From Bog-756 sp963699345 (lineage in GTDB: Bacteria > Actinomycetota > Acidimicrobiia > Acidimicrobiales > RAAP-2), in NCBI GenBank assembly GCA_963699345.1, contig CAVOTL010000005.1, forward strand, positions 1,922,001 to 1,986,000: a DNA stretch of 64,000 nucleotides. The letters are read 5' to 3'. Each line of letters begins with the position of its first letter. Position 1 is the stretch's first letter. The translations under genes and the position numbers were made by a program. This document shows positions 41,843 through 51,100 of the stretch, one piece after another. The notes under the pieces are model-generated. The model was not told where the DNA came from. It saw nothing but the letters and a program-made list of their open reading frames with translations, and made no database searches.

Positions 41843-44817
41843 CGATGGGGGCTCCCGAGATCCTCCGACCGGACGGCCTGCCACCGGGACTCGACCGGCG
41901 GTTCGAGGGCGTCGTGCTGTGGAGCAGCCGGCCCTCGCTGGCGGCCCGCACGGCTCGGCTGCTGCGCGACCTGGCCGGAGCGGGGATGGCGGTGGCGTGG
42001 ATCGCTCCCCTGCCGGTGCCCTCCCTGGCGGAACGACTCGGCCCGTTCCCGGAAGGCAGCGTGCCGATCCTGGTGGCCGACAGCCGCGGGTCGGGCCGTG
42101 CCGAGGTCGGGCCGGACGGCCCGGACCTGCTGGCCCCGGTCGTGGGCCACGCCGACGTCGCCACCCTGGCGGTCGTGGCTGACGGCCTGGTCCGGAGGCT
42201 CGCCACCCACGGCCTGTCCGCCCAGGTCGTCGAGGCCGACGGCTCGACGACCTCGCTGTCCGTGCAGTTCGCCACCGAGGGGCGGGTGGCCTCCCGGACC
42301 GAGCTCAAACGCCTGCTCCACGATCATGCCCTGGGTGGGATCGCCGACCTGGCCGACCTGGCCGCCGAGGAGGCCCATCGGGCAGGAGTGACGGACGTCC
42401 GGGTGGCCGTGGACCGGGGGAGGGTGGTGCTGGCCGCGGCCGATTCCGGCGATGTGGCGCTCACGGTGGCCGCCGACCTGTGGCGTCGCGGCGTCGACGT
42501 CCGGTCGCTGCTCGTCCTGCTCGACAGCACGGCGGGGCTGCCACGGCGGGCCGCTCCGGTGGTCGTACCCGACGTCCGGGAGGCCACGTTCGTGCTGGTC
42601 GACGGAGCTGTCGGCCGCGATCGTCCGGGCATCCTGACGCTCGAGGGAGGGGCGGCCCGCCTGCGCCAGGTCCTGGCGCACCAGCTGCGCCTGCGACGGT
42701 GCCGCGCCCTGCCCGTCCGGGATGCGCCGACGGGGTGGTCGGTCGAGACGTGCGACGACGACGGCCACCCGGCCGCCGCCCGGAACGCGCTCTTCGCCCT
42801 GGCCGACGGTCGGGTCGGGACAGGTGGGCCTCCCCTGGCCGGCGACCAGGAGGACCATGCCTGGACGGTGGCCAACGCGGTGTACGAGGGCTCGGGACCG
42901 ACGACCCATCTCCTGGCGGGGCCCGTGCCGTTCGGACTCGGGACCGCCGAACCGGACCGCCCCGTCGTCCGCCTGCTCGACCTGCGAACCGGTGTCCTCT
43001 ACGAGCGCAGCGGTTCGGACGGCTCGGCGGTGGAGAGCGTCCGCTTCCTCGTCCTCGACCGACCGACGACCGCCGTGATCCGCGCCTCGGTCCCCGGGGG
43101 GCATCGCACCGGGCCACCGGTCCGGGCTCCCGAGGGGTCCCACGCCGAATCGGGAGCGGTGTCGGGGATCCACTGGCTGCGGGTCACGGGAACACCCGGC
43201 GGGATCGGCGCGGCCGGCGTCCAGTCCCGGAGGGTGGCGCCGGATCCGATCGACGGGGGCGCCCGGCGCCGGACGGTGGTCGACCGGATCGTGGCGCTCC
43301 GCACGGGCTCCGAGCGGCCGCCGGAGATGGCCGACGTCGTGAAGGCCGCCACCGACGCCGACCAGGTGGGGTTCGACCACCTCCTGGCGACCCACCGCCG
43401 GGCCTGGGCCCGCCGTTGGAAGGACGCCGACATCCTCCTCGAAGGGGATGACGAGCTGCAGCGGGCGATCCGGTTCTCCCTCTTCCACCTCATGGGCTCG
43501 GTGACCGACACGGGGGAGGCGGCGGTCGGCGCCCGCGGACTGACCGGGACCGGGTACAGCGGTCATGTGTTCTGGGACGCCGACGCCTTCGTCCTGCCCT
43601 TCCTGGCCGCCACCCACCCGGCATCGGCCCGGGCCATGCTCGAGTACCGGGTGCGCCGGCTCCCCGTCGCCGTGGCCACGTCACGGACCCTCGGCCGCCA
43701 CGGGGCCCGGTTCCCCTGGGAGTCGGCCCACGGTGGTGAGGACGTGACCCCGACCAGCGCCCGCGACCGGACGGGGCGGGTCGTGCCCATCCGCACGGGC
43801 CAGCTCGAGGAGCACATCGTCGCCCAGGTGGCCCTGGCCGCCGACACCTACGTCGAGTGGTCCGGGGACCGGGACTTCGAGGAGGGGCCGTTCCGGAGCC
43901 TCCTGGTGGAGACGGCCCGCTACTGGGCGTCCCGTATCCGGGTCGAACCCGACGGCACCGGCCACATCTACGGCGTCATCGGACCCGATGAGTACCACGA
44001 GCCGGTCGACGACAACGCCTGCACCAACGTCCTCGCCCGTTGGAACCTCCGGCGGGCGGCCCAGCTCTTCGACCGTCCCACCGACGGCATCTCCTCCGCC
44101 GAGCGGAGCCGCTGGCGGGAGCTGGCCGACGGGCTCTACGACGGGTACGACGGCGATACCGGCGTGTACGAGCAGTTCGCCGGCTTCGACCGTCTCGAGC
44201 CGCTGATCATCGCCGAGGTGGCGCCCCGTCGCCCCATCGCCGCGGATCTGCTGCTCGGGGCGGAACGGACCCATGGCGCCCAGGTGATCAAGCAGGCTGA
44301 CGTCCTGATGCTCCATCACCTGGTGCCCGACGAGGTCGTGCCGGGCAGTCTGGAGCCGAACCTGCGTGTCTACGAGCGGCGCACCGCCCACGGCAGCTCG
44401 TTGTCGCCGGCCATCTACGCGTCGCTGTTGGCCCGTGCCCGCGACTTCGAGCCGGCGCTCGAGGCGCTGCGCACCGCCGCCTTCCTCGATCTCGACGACC
44501 TGACGGGGTCGAGTTCGGCGGGACTCCACCTCGCCACCATGGGCGGACTGTGGCAGGCGCTGGCCTTCGGCTTCGGTGGACTACGGGCCCGCGCCGGGCG
44601 CCTGCACGTCGATCCCGTCCTGCCGCCGACGTGGTCGGCCCTGGCGTTCCGCCTCCGCTTCCGCGGGGCCTCGGTCCACGTCCGCAAGGAGCACGCCCAC
44701 CTGTCGGTGACCACGGACCGACCGGTCGACCTGGTGGTGGGTCGAGCTCCGTGGGCGATGGAGGCCGGGACCGTCCGGTTCCGGCGCCGTGGACTGGACT
44801 GGGAGGTGGACCGATGA
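41839..44817 (+). CDS. GH65 family disaccharide phosphorylase with extra N-terminal domain
   Basis: A 992-residue protein. The C-terminal 740 residues are a GH65 enzyme (trehalose, maltose or kojibiose phosphorylase type): GYSGHVFWDADAFVLPFL, FPWESAHGGEDVTPTS, HIYGVIGPDEYHEPVDDNAC with the general-acid Glu at residue 718, KQADVLMLHHLVPDEV and the phosphate-binding TAHGSSLSPAIYASLL. Residues 20-250 are an extra alpha/beta domain (VVLWSSRPSLAARTARLLRD; RGVDVRSLLVLLD) that looks HAD/trehalose-phosphatase-like but without a DxD motif. The product beta-glucose-1-phosphate would be used by the upstream beta-phosphoglucomutase. GTG 41839. Confidence 0.88.
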   Translation: MTMGAPEILRPDGLPPGLDRRFEGVVLWSSRPSLAARTARLLRDLAGAGMAVAWIAPLPVPSLAERLGPFPEGSVPILVADSRGSGRAEVGPDGPDLLAPVVGHADVATLAVVADGLVRRLATHGLSAQVVEADGSTTSLSVQFATEGRVASRTELKRLLHDHALGGIADLADLAAEEAHRAGVTDVRVAVDRGRVVLAAADSGDVALTVAADLWRRGVDVRSLLVLLDSTAGLPRRAAPVVVPDVREATFVLVDGAVGRDRPGILTLEGGAARLRQVLAHQLRLRRCRALPVRDAPTGWSVETCDDDGHPAAARNALFALADGRVGTGGPPLAGDQEDHAWTVANAVYEGSGPTTHLLAGPVPFGLGTAEPDRPVVRLLDLRTGVLYERSGSDGSAVESVRFLVLDRPTTAVIRASVPGGHRTGPPVRAPEGSHAESGAVSGIHWLRVTGTPGGIGAAGVQSRRVAPDPIDGGARRRTVVDRIVALRTGSERPPEMADVVKAATDADQVGFDHLLATHRRAWARRWKDADILLEGDDELQRAIRFSLFHLMGSVTDTGEAAVGARGLTGTGYSGHVFWDADAFVLPFLAATHPASARAMLEYRVRRLPVAVATSRTLGRHGARFPWESAHGGEDVTPTSARDRTGRVVPIRTGQLEEHIVAQVALAADTYVEWSGDRDFEEGPFRSLLVETARYWASRIRVEPDGTGHIYGVIGPDEYHEPVDDNACTNVLARWNLRRAAQLFDRPTDGISSAERSRWRELADGLYDGYDGDTGVYEQFAGFDRLEPLIIAEVAPRRPIAADLLLGAERTHGAQVIKQADVLMLHHLVPDEVVPGSLEPNLRVYERRTAHGSSLSPAIYASLLARARDFEPALEALRTAAFLDLDDLTGSSSAGLHLATMGGLWQALAFGFGGLRARAGRLHVDPVLPPTWSALAFRLRFRGASVHVRKEHAHLSVTTDRPVDLVVGRAPWAMEAGTVRFRRRGLDWEVDR

Positions 44818-45560
44818 CCCGAGTGGTGGCGGCAATCGACAATTCGGCGGCGGCGCGTGCCGTCCTCGTCGTCGGGCGGGCGGTGGCGTCAGCGCTCGGA
44901 GCGGATCTCGAGGCGGTCCACGTCCTGGAGGACGGGCACGAGACGGCCACGGCGTCGGCCGAGGCCGTGGGCCTCACCCTGCGGACACTGGTGGGGAACC
45001 CCACGGACGTGTTGGCCGACGAGGCCGACCGGGCCGACGTCCTGGCCGTCGTCTTCGGCCTCCGCGACCAGACCATCGGTCCCCGCCCGGCCGGTCATCT
45101 GGTCCTGGAGGTGGCCGGCCGGACGGCCACGCCGGTGGTCGCCGTGCCCCCCGGCGTCGTCCCGCCGGACCACGTGTCGACGCTGCTGGTGGCCATGGAG
45201 GGCTCGACGGCCTCGAGCGAGGCGCTCCGGCGCACCCTGGCGCTGTCGGCCGCCGCCGGACTCGACCTGGTGGTCGTCCACGTGGACGAGGAGGTCCCCC
45301 TCTTCACCGACCAGGTGCAGCACGAGTCCGACGCCTACCTGCAGGAGTTCGTGGCCCGCCACGGCCCGGGTCTCCGGGACGTCCGCATCGAACTGCGCAT
45401 CGGGGCGCCCTCCGACGAACTGCTGGCGGCGATCGACCTGGTCGGCCCCGAGCTGGTGGCGGTGGGCTGGCCCCACCCGGGCGGTGCCGATCGTGGAGAC
45501 GTGGCTCGCGAGATCCTGGCGCACTGTCCGGTCCCGCTCCTGCTCGTCCCCGTGCCGTGA
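44814..45560 (+). CDS. Universal stress protein, two UspA-like domains
   Basis: A 248-residue protein. Two UspA-like halves are visible: residues 1-120 (MTRVVAAIDNSAAARAVLVV, AVVFGLRDQTIGPRPAGHLV) and 125-248 (HVSTLLVAMEGSTASSEALR, AVGWPHPGGADRGDVARE, CPVPLLLVPVP). The ATP-binding G-x2-G-x9-G motif is only partly present. The ATG at 44814 overlaps the stop of the GH65 gene (ATGA), so this is the last gene of the sugar operon. Its role in sugar use is unknown; Usp domains commonly bind ATP or respond to stress. Confidence 0.85.
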   Translation: MTRVVAAIDNSAAARAVLVVGRAVASALGADLEAVHVLEDGHETATASAEAVGLTLRTLVGNPTDVLADEADRADVLAVVFGLRDQTIGPRPAGHLVLEVAGRTATPVVAVPPGVVPPDHVSTLLVAMEGSTASSEALRRTLALSAAAGLDLVVVHVDEEVPLFTDQVQHESDAYLQEFVARHGPGLRDVRIELRIGAPSDELLAAIDLVGPELVAVGWPHPGGADRGDVAREILAHCPVPLLLVPVP

Positions 45561-45570
45561 GCACCCCCGT

Positions 45571-45595
45571 ACCCGGGAGGCGGCGGCTCCCGGGT
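45571..45595 (+). terminator. Candidate terminator of the GH65 operon
   Basis: ACCCGGGAG and CTCCCGGGT form a perfect 9-bp stem with the 7-base loop GCGGCGG, 10 bases after the universal-stress-protein stop. No T tract follows. It separates this operon from the next small gene. Confidence 0.55.
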
Positions 45596-45658
45596 TAGCG
45601 TGGAGGGTCGGACGACGACGGACCTGACGGCGATGACGGACCGGATGGAGGAGTGGAC

Positions 45659-45877
45659 ATGTCAGCACTGATGTTGGCCAGCGACGGCGGTTCTCTCTTC
45701 GGTGGCCTGTTGGGCTTCATCGTGTGGATCCTGGTGATGGTGTGGATCTACAACATCGCCAAACGGAAGGGTCGCCACGCGGTGGGATGGGTGATCCTGG
45801 GATTCTTCTTCTCACTGATCGCCCTGCTGGTCGTCGCGCTGCTGCCGTCGAAGCGGACGACGGACCGGTTGGCCTGA
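45659..45877 (+). CDS. Small two-TM membrane protein
   Basis: A 72-residue membrane protein. Two hydrophobic segments (GGLLGFIVWILVMVWIYNIA and GWVILGFFFSLIALLVVALL) flank a short basic loop KRKGRHAV, so both ends probably face the same side of the membrane. ATG 45659 has GGAGGAG about seven bases upstream; a GTG two codons earlier is less well placed. It is not recognised as a specific family; small phage-shock-like or superinfection-immunity-like proteins share this shape. Stands alone between the sugar operon and the convergent protease gene. Confidence 0.7.
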   Translation: MSALMLASDGGSLFGGLLGFIVWILVMVWIYNIAKRKGRHAVGWVILGFFFSLIALLVVALLPSKRTTDRLA

Positions 45878-45890
45878 CCGGCGGGTCGGC

Positions 45891-47042
45891 TCAGCCGGCC
45901 GACGGTGTCCCACCCGGGCCACGCGCCATGGCCACCTGGACGTAACCGGACACGTCACTCGGCGACACCACCCCCACCAACCGGCCGGTGGTATCGAGGA
46001 CCAGGGCCCGCCCGTCCGCCGACGCCTGCATCCGCTGCAGTAGATCGACGACCGGTTCGTCCGGCGACCCGATCGGCACGTGGGGGAGGGGGAGGGCCGT
46101 GTCCATCAACCGCGTACCGGACCGGCGGTCCGGTGGCACGTGGCGGACCCGGCGCAGCGTGGTCATCCCGACCAGCCTCCCGTCCGGTGCCACCAGGGGA
46201 TACGTGCCGAACGGGTAGAGGTGGAGGCGCCGGTCGACGAGTTCGGCAACGGTCCCGTCGGCCGGGAAGGTCACGGGCGGCGTCGTCATCAGATCGCGCA
46301 CCAGCACGTGGTCGAGCGACGCCCGCAGCGCGACGTCGGACTGCTCGGCCCGGGCCGCCGACAGGAGGAACCAACCGAGGAACACGAACCACAGGCCGAT
46401 CAGGCCGACGCTGAGGCATTCGAGCACGCCGATCACGATCAGGGCGTAGCCGAAGAACTCGCCACACCGGGATGCCGTGGCGGCGGCCGCCACCCGGTCG
46501 CCGCTGCGGTGCCACAGCGCGGCACGCAGGATCCGACCGCCGTCGAGCGGGGCCGCCGGCACCAGGTTGAACACCCCGAGCAGGACGTTGATCCAGGCCA
46601 GCCATCCGAGGGCCGCGGCCACGACCAGTTGGGTGCCCGTCCCACCGGCCAGCGCCAGGCAGGCCGCCCCCGCCACCACGGCGATGGCGAGACTCGTCAT
46701 CGGACCGACCACGGCGACCCGGAAGTCGACCCCCGGGGTGAGGGCCTCACTCTCCAGCTCCGACACCCCTCCGAACAACCAGAGCGTGATGCGGCGCACC
46801 TTGATGCCGTGGTGCTCGGCCACGACGGCATGGGACGCTTCGTGGGCCAGGAGGCATGCGAAGAAGAGCGCGGTGGTCACCAGCGCCACCCCCCAGTAGA
46901 GGGTGGTGGAATGGTGCGCCTGGTCCTCGGGCAGGACCAGGTCGGCCAACTCCCAGGCCAGCAGGCCGAAGACGAACAGGACACTCCAGTTCAGCCCGAC
47001 CGGGATGCCGGCGATCCGACCGATTCGTAGGTTCTGGTCCAT
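45891..47042 (-). CDS. Site-2 protease family (M50) zinc metallopeptidase with CBS domains
   Basis: A 383-residue membrane metalloprotease. The zinc motif HEASH is at residues 67-71 within TM2, and the third ligand Asp167 is in NLVPAAPLDGGR. About six TM segments make the Rip3/SpoIVFB-like core. Residues 245-383 hold a pair of CBS domains (VRDLMTTPPVTFPADGTVAE and LVLDTTGRLVGVVSPSDVSG), which usually sense ATP or AMP. Such proteases cleave membrane-bound precursors or anti-sigma factors. ATG 47042 has AGGGGAA upstream; a longer frame to 47069 is possible. Confidence 0.9.
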   Translation of the reverse strand: MDQNLRIGRIAGIPVGLNWSVLFVFGLLAWELADLVLPEDQAHHSTTLYWGVALVTTALFFACLLAHEASHAVVAEHHGIKVRRITLWLFGGVSELESEALTPGVDFRVAVVGPMTSLAIAVVAGAACLALAGGTGTQLVVAAALGWLAWINVLLGVFNLVPAAPLDGGRILRAALWHRSGDRVAAAATASRCGEFFGYALIVIGVLECLSVGLIGLWFVFLGWFLLSAARAEQSDVALRASLDHVLVRDLMTTPPVTFPADGTVAELVDRRLHLYPFGTYPLVAPDGRLVGMTTLRRVRHVPPDRRSGTRLMDTALPLPHVPIGSPDEPVVDLLQRMQASADGRALVLDTTGRLVGVVSPSDVSGYVQVAMARGPGGTPSAG

Positions 47043-47218
47043 CACCGTTCCCCTGACCGGGCCGGACATCCGCCGGACGGTCCACCTGCCAGCATGGCCG
47101 CCGACCGGAGACCGCCGTAGGGGCGAACGCCCCTATCTGGCGCACCGGTTCCGCCGGGGTCCGGGGACGGCGGCCGACCACGGGACCCGGGTCCCCCCGA
47201 GGGCGTAGCGTCAGCCGC

Positions 47219-47962
47219 GTGTCCCCACGCGTCCTCGTGCCGCTGCCCGACCGTGACGTCGATGTCACCGAGGTGGCGGTGCCCTGGCACTACCTCACCG
47301 CGGCCGGCCACCAGGTGGTGTTCGCCACCGAGTCGGGGCGTGACGCCCCCGCCGCCGATCCGAGGCTGCTCGACGGAGTCGTCTTCGGTCGGCTCGGAGC
47401 TGCCGAGGAGCCGAAGGCGTTCTACCGTCGACTGCTCGAGGACGACGCGTTCGGCCACCCGCAGGGGTGGGGTGACGTCGACCCCTCGTCCTTCGATGCG
47501 CTCCTGCTGCCCGGAGGGCACGCGCCGGGCATGCGGCAGTATCTCGGTTCCACCGTCCTCCAGGCCAAGGTGGCCGAATTCTGGTTACTCGACCGGCCGG
47601 TGGGCGCCATCTGCCACGGTGTCCTGGTCGTGGCCAGGACGCGCGATCCCGCCACCGGACGCAGTCTGCTCGCGTCGCGGCGCACGACCTGCCTGACCAA
47701 GCCGATGGAGCGGGGGGCCTACCTGGCCACGGCGTGGAAGCTCGGCCGGTACTACCGGACCTACCCCACCTACGTGGAGGACGAGGTCGTGGCCGCGCTC
47801 GACGACCGGAGCCAGTTCTCGCGCGGACCGCTCCGGCTCCGTCGTGACGACGGCGGCGCGGACCACCGGGGCTTCACGGTGCTCGACGGCAACTACCTGT
47901 CGGCCCGGTGGCCGGGCGATGCCTACACCTTCGCCCGGAGGTTCACCAGTCTCCTCGACTGA
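47219..47962 (+). CDS. DJ-1/PfpI family (type 1 glutamine amidotransferase-like) protein
   Basis: A 247-residue protein. The nucleophile elbow is AICHGVLVVA with Cys132-His133. The oxyanion/acid side includes VVFATESG at about residue 34 and LLLPGGHAPGM at 96-106. It groups with DJ-1/PfpI and Hsp31-like proteins that act on glyoxals or as chaperones. The first strand (RVLVPLPDRDVDVTEVAVPW) starts near GTG 47219. It is divergent from the site-2 protease. The activity cannot be decided from sequence. Confidence 0.85.
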   Translation: MSPRVLVPLPDRDVDVTEVAVPWHYLTAAGHQVVFATESGRDAPAADPRLLDGVVFGRLGAAEEPKAFYRRLLEDDAFGHPQGWGDVDPSSFDALLLPGGHAPGMRQYLGSTVLQAKVAEFWLLDRPVGAICHGVLVVARTRDPATGRSLLASRRTTCLTKPMERGAYLATAWKLGRYYRTYPTYVEDEVVAALDDRSQFSRGPLRLRRDDGGADHRGFTVLDGNYLSARWPGDAYTFARRFTSLLD

Positions 47963-48052
47963 GGACGTTCCCGGGCCCGCTGCGAGCACCGGGCGCGACG
48001 ACGGAAAGCGGCCGATGACCCCACTCCGTGGCGGTTGCGTCAACGGAAGGTG

Positions 48053-48086
48053 GATGACCGGTGAAATGATTGTGACAACGGTCATC
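48053..48086. promoter_or_regulatory. Inverted repeat upstream of the giant secreted protein gene
   Basis: GATGACCG (48053-48060) and CGGTCATC (48079-48086) are exact inverted repeats separated by 18 bases, 65 bases before the ATG at 48151. It may be an operator or a 5'-leader stem. Confidence 0.35.
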
Positions 48087-48150
48087 GGAGGCCACGCGGT
48101 CATCTTCGACGCTGGTAGCAATGCGCCATCGACCCCGGTGGAGGCTCCTG

Positions 48151-51100
48151 ATGAACCGTTTCCATGTTCCGCGTCCGTTCCGCACCGCGCCCGGTGCCCT
48201 GGCCGCGCTGCTCGTCGTGGCCGGCACGGTCGGGGTCCCGCTGGCGGTGACCACCGCCTCGCCCGCCGGTGCGGCTCCGCCCGCCACCGACACCGCCGGC
48301 TGGTCGGTGGCGACACCGCAGTTGGCCACCATCTCGGGCAACGGCACCAGCCTCGCCCCGTGGAACACGTCGCAGGGGGATGCGGGTTCGACCGCCTACC
48401 CGCAGAGCGATCTGCTCCCGACCTTCGTGCCCGGTGGACCGACCACGACCATCGGCGGCGTGACCGAGCCCAACGTGGCCGTCAACTCCGGATCGGGCTC
48501 GGTTCCCTACGGGAGCGGCGTCGTGGGCTCGCCGGGACCCCTGGAGAACTACTGCGGTCCGGGCGCCAACAGCACGGAGGACTCGGGCACGCCCAGCCGA
48601 CAGCCGGCGGGGACCACCCTGCCGATGTCGCCGTACTACTTCCCGCACGTCGTACGGAATGCGGACGGCTCGATGACCGGTTACTTCGACTGGCGGCCGA
48701 AGGACGCCGACGAGGCGATCGTGGTCGCCCGATCCACCGACAACGGCAAGGACTGGACCTACGAGGGTCAGGCCCTGGAGCAGAACAGGAACTACTGCCC
48801 GAACGCCGACATCAACGACGACGGCCAGGGCCACCCCCAGGTACTGACCATCGGGGGGACCAGCTACCTCTACACCCTCCAGCGGGCGGCGGGCGACAAC
48901 GTCGACGTGCCGCTGCTGGCCCACGCCATCAGCCCGACGGCGGCCGATCCGCTGTCGTCCGTGCCCGCCACCGAGCAGGTCGGCCTCGACGCCGACGCCT
49001 TCGCCACGGGTGCCGACCCGGTCACCCACGCCACGGCCAGCACCATCACGGTCGGAGCCACGAACTCCGGTGACCTGGAGAGCAACGGCGACCCGGGTTC
49101 ACCTGATGAGCTGGTGCCGGGTCCGGTCGTCGACCTCACGCAGACCCCGACGCCGACCGCCAGTTCGATCATCACCTGCACCGGCGTGACCCCGACCACC
49201 CTGACCGGCTGCACCACACCGTCGGGCACGACGGTCAACGTGGCCTCCGGGGACCTCATCGAGCAGGTGATCGCCACCGTCAAGACCGCCGCGTCCATCC
49301 CGGCGGGACCCAACAACACGGGAGGCTCGGGCGGCCTCTCCAAGCTCGCGGTGACTCCGGTCGACGCGCTCAGTCTGACGATCCTCAACAACAACGCCCC
49401 CGACCGGATCTACGTCAACGGGGTGGCCGTCTACTGCAGCCAGGCCAATGCCAACCCGACGACCAACATCGAGGACTGCACCACGGGGGAGGGCGGCTCG
49501 TCCCTGGCGGCGGCGGTGGGGGCACCGGTCACGATGGACCCGGTGGTGCCCACGACGTCACTCACCACCAGCGGACTCGTCTCCCCCGACGGCATCGTCG
49601 GGGTCCTGCCCACCTATCCGGGCGTGCCGGCGGGTGACACCGCGGTCATGTACACCGAGAAGGTCCTGGGGTACTACGTGGCCGGGGTCACCACCAACTC
49701 GGCCACCGCGACCTACGGCAGCGTGGTCTCGGGCTCCCCGACGTCGTCGGCCTTCTCGATGAACTTCAACCCCTCCGCGGCCGAGTCCATGGACCTCCCC
49801 GCCACCATCACTCCGGGTTCGCCGGTGACGCTCGAGATGGGGGATGTCACCAAGGCATCCATCATCCCCGTGACCTGCACCGGACTCGGCACCACGACCG
49901 CCGGATCGCCGGGCACGGCTGCCGTGCTCACCTTCTCCGGGTGCACGGTGCCGTCGGGTGACGCCGGCGACACGCTGCCGGTCACGGCCATGATCGGCAC
50001 GGCGGGGGCGGCGACCACGGCCGAGTCGACCCTGGCCCTGACGGGTGAGGGCAGCACCAAATCGACGGCGGCGGCCAAGCTCTTCGGCAACAACGAGGAC
50101 CTCGAGGTCCTGCGGGTCGCCTACACCAGTGACGGGCTGCACTTCAGCTCGGCCGGCCTGGACAACAACGGCGTCATCAGCGGCCAGTCCAACGGTGACC
50201 CGAGCGCCTTCGACCCCTCCTCCCCCGCCGGTGACAACTTCAGCGGTTCCGGGTACACCGACCTCACCAACCCCGAGCAGACCGCATCCCCGTCGAATCC
50301 CAACGCGTACGCCGCATCGGGCACCGCCGACGCCATGGAGATGCGCTGGGTGGGCTCGACCGGCACCATCATCACCAATCCCGACGGCAGCATCGGCCTG
50401 TTCCTGAACGGCTCGTTCGCCGCCGACGGCGACTCCGACGCCTTCAACCAGGTCTTCTACTCGACCTCCACCGACGGGGAGCACTGGACCACCCCGGTCT
50501 CGGTGGTCAGCACCGACTACACCTTCTCGGCGTCGGTGGCCCAGGACCAGGCCCTGGCGGCCGGTCAGGACAACCCGCTCGGGATCAGCGCCTACTACTC
50601 GGGCCGGGCCTACAACCCGACCATCGTGCCCAACGGGGACGGCACCCTCACGATGCTCTTCTCCGGCTACCGGACCCCCGGCTCCGTCAAGGTCGGGGCG
50701 ACCCCCATCGGCACCGACGCGGCGGCCCAGTACACGCCGAACGCCGAGGACCCGCTGCTCTACCGGAACATCCTCGTCACCACGCTGACCCCCGAGTCGT
50801 CGGACCCGGCTCCGACGACGACGACCATCACCGCGGATCCGGCGGCTCCCACCGTCGGGCAGCCGGTGACGTACACCGCCACGGTGGCCACGTCCGGCTC
50901 CGGTGACCCGACGGGCACGGTGGCCTTCGCCGACGGGACGACCAGCCTGTGCGCCGGCGTCGCCCTGAGCATCTCCTCGCCGGACACCGCCTCGTGCACC
51001 GTCGCCTACGACGGTGGCGGGATGACCGCCTCGTACTCGGGTGACGTGGACAACGCCGGGTCGTCGTCGACGCTCGGATTCGCCCCTTCGGCCCCGACCG

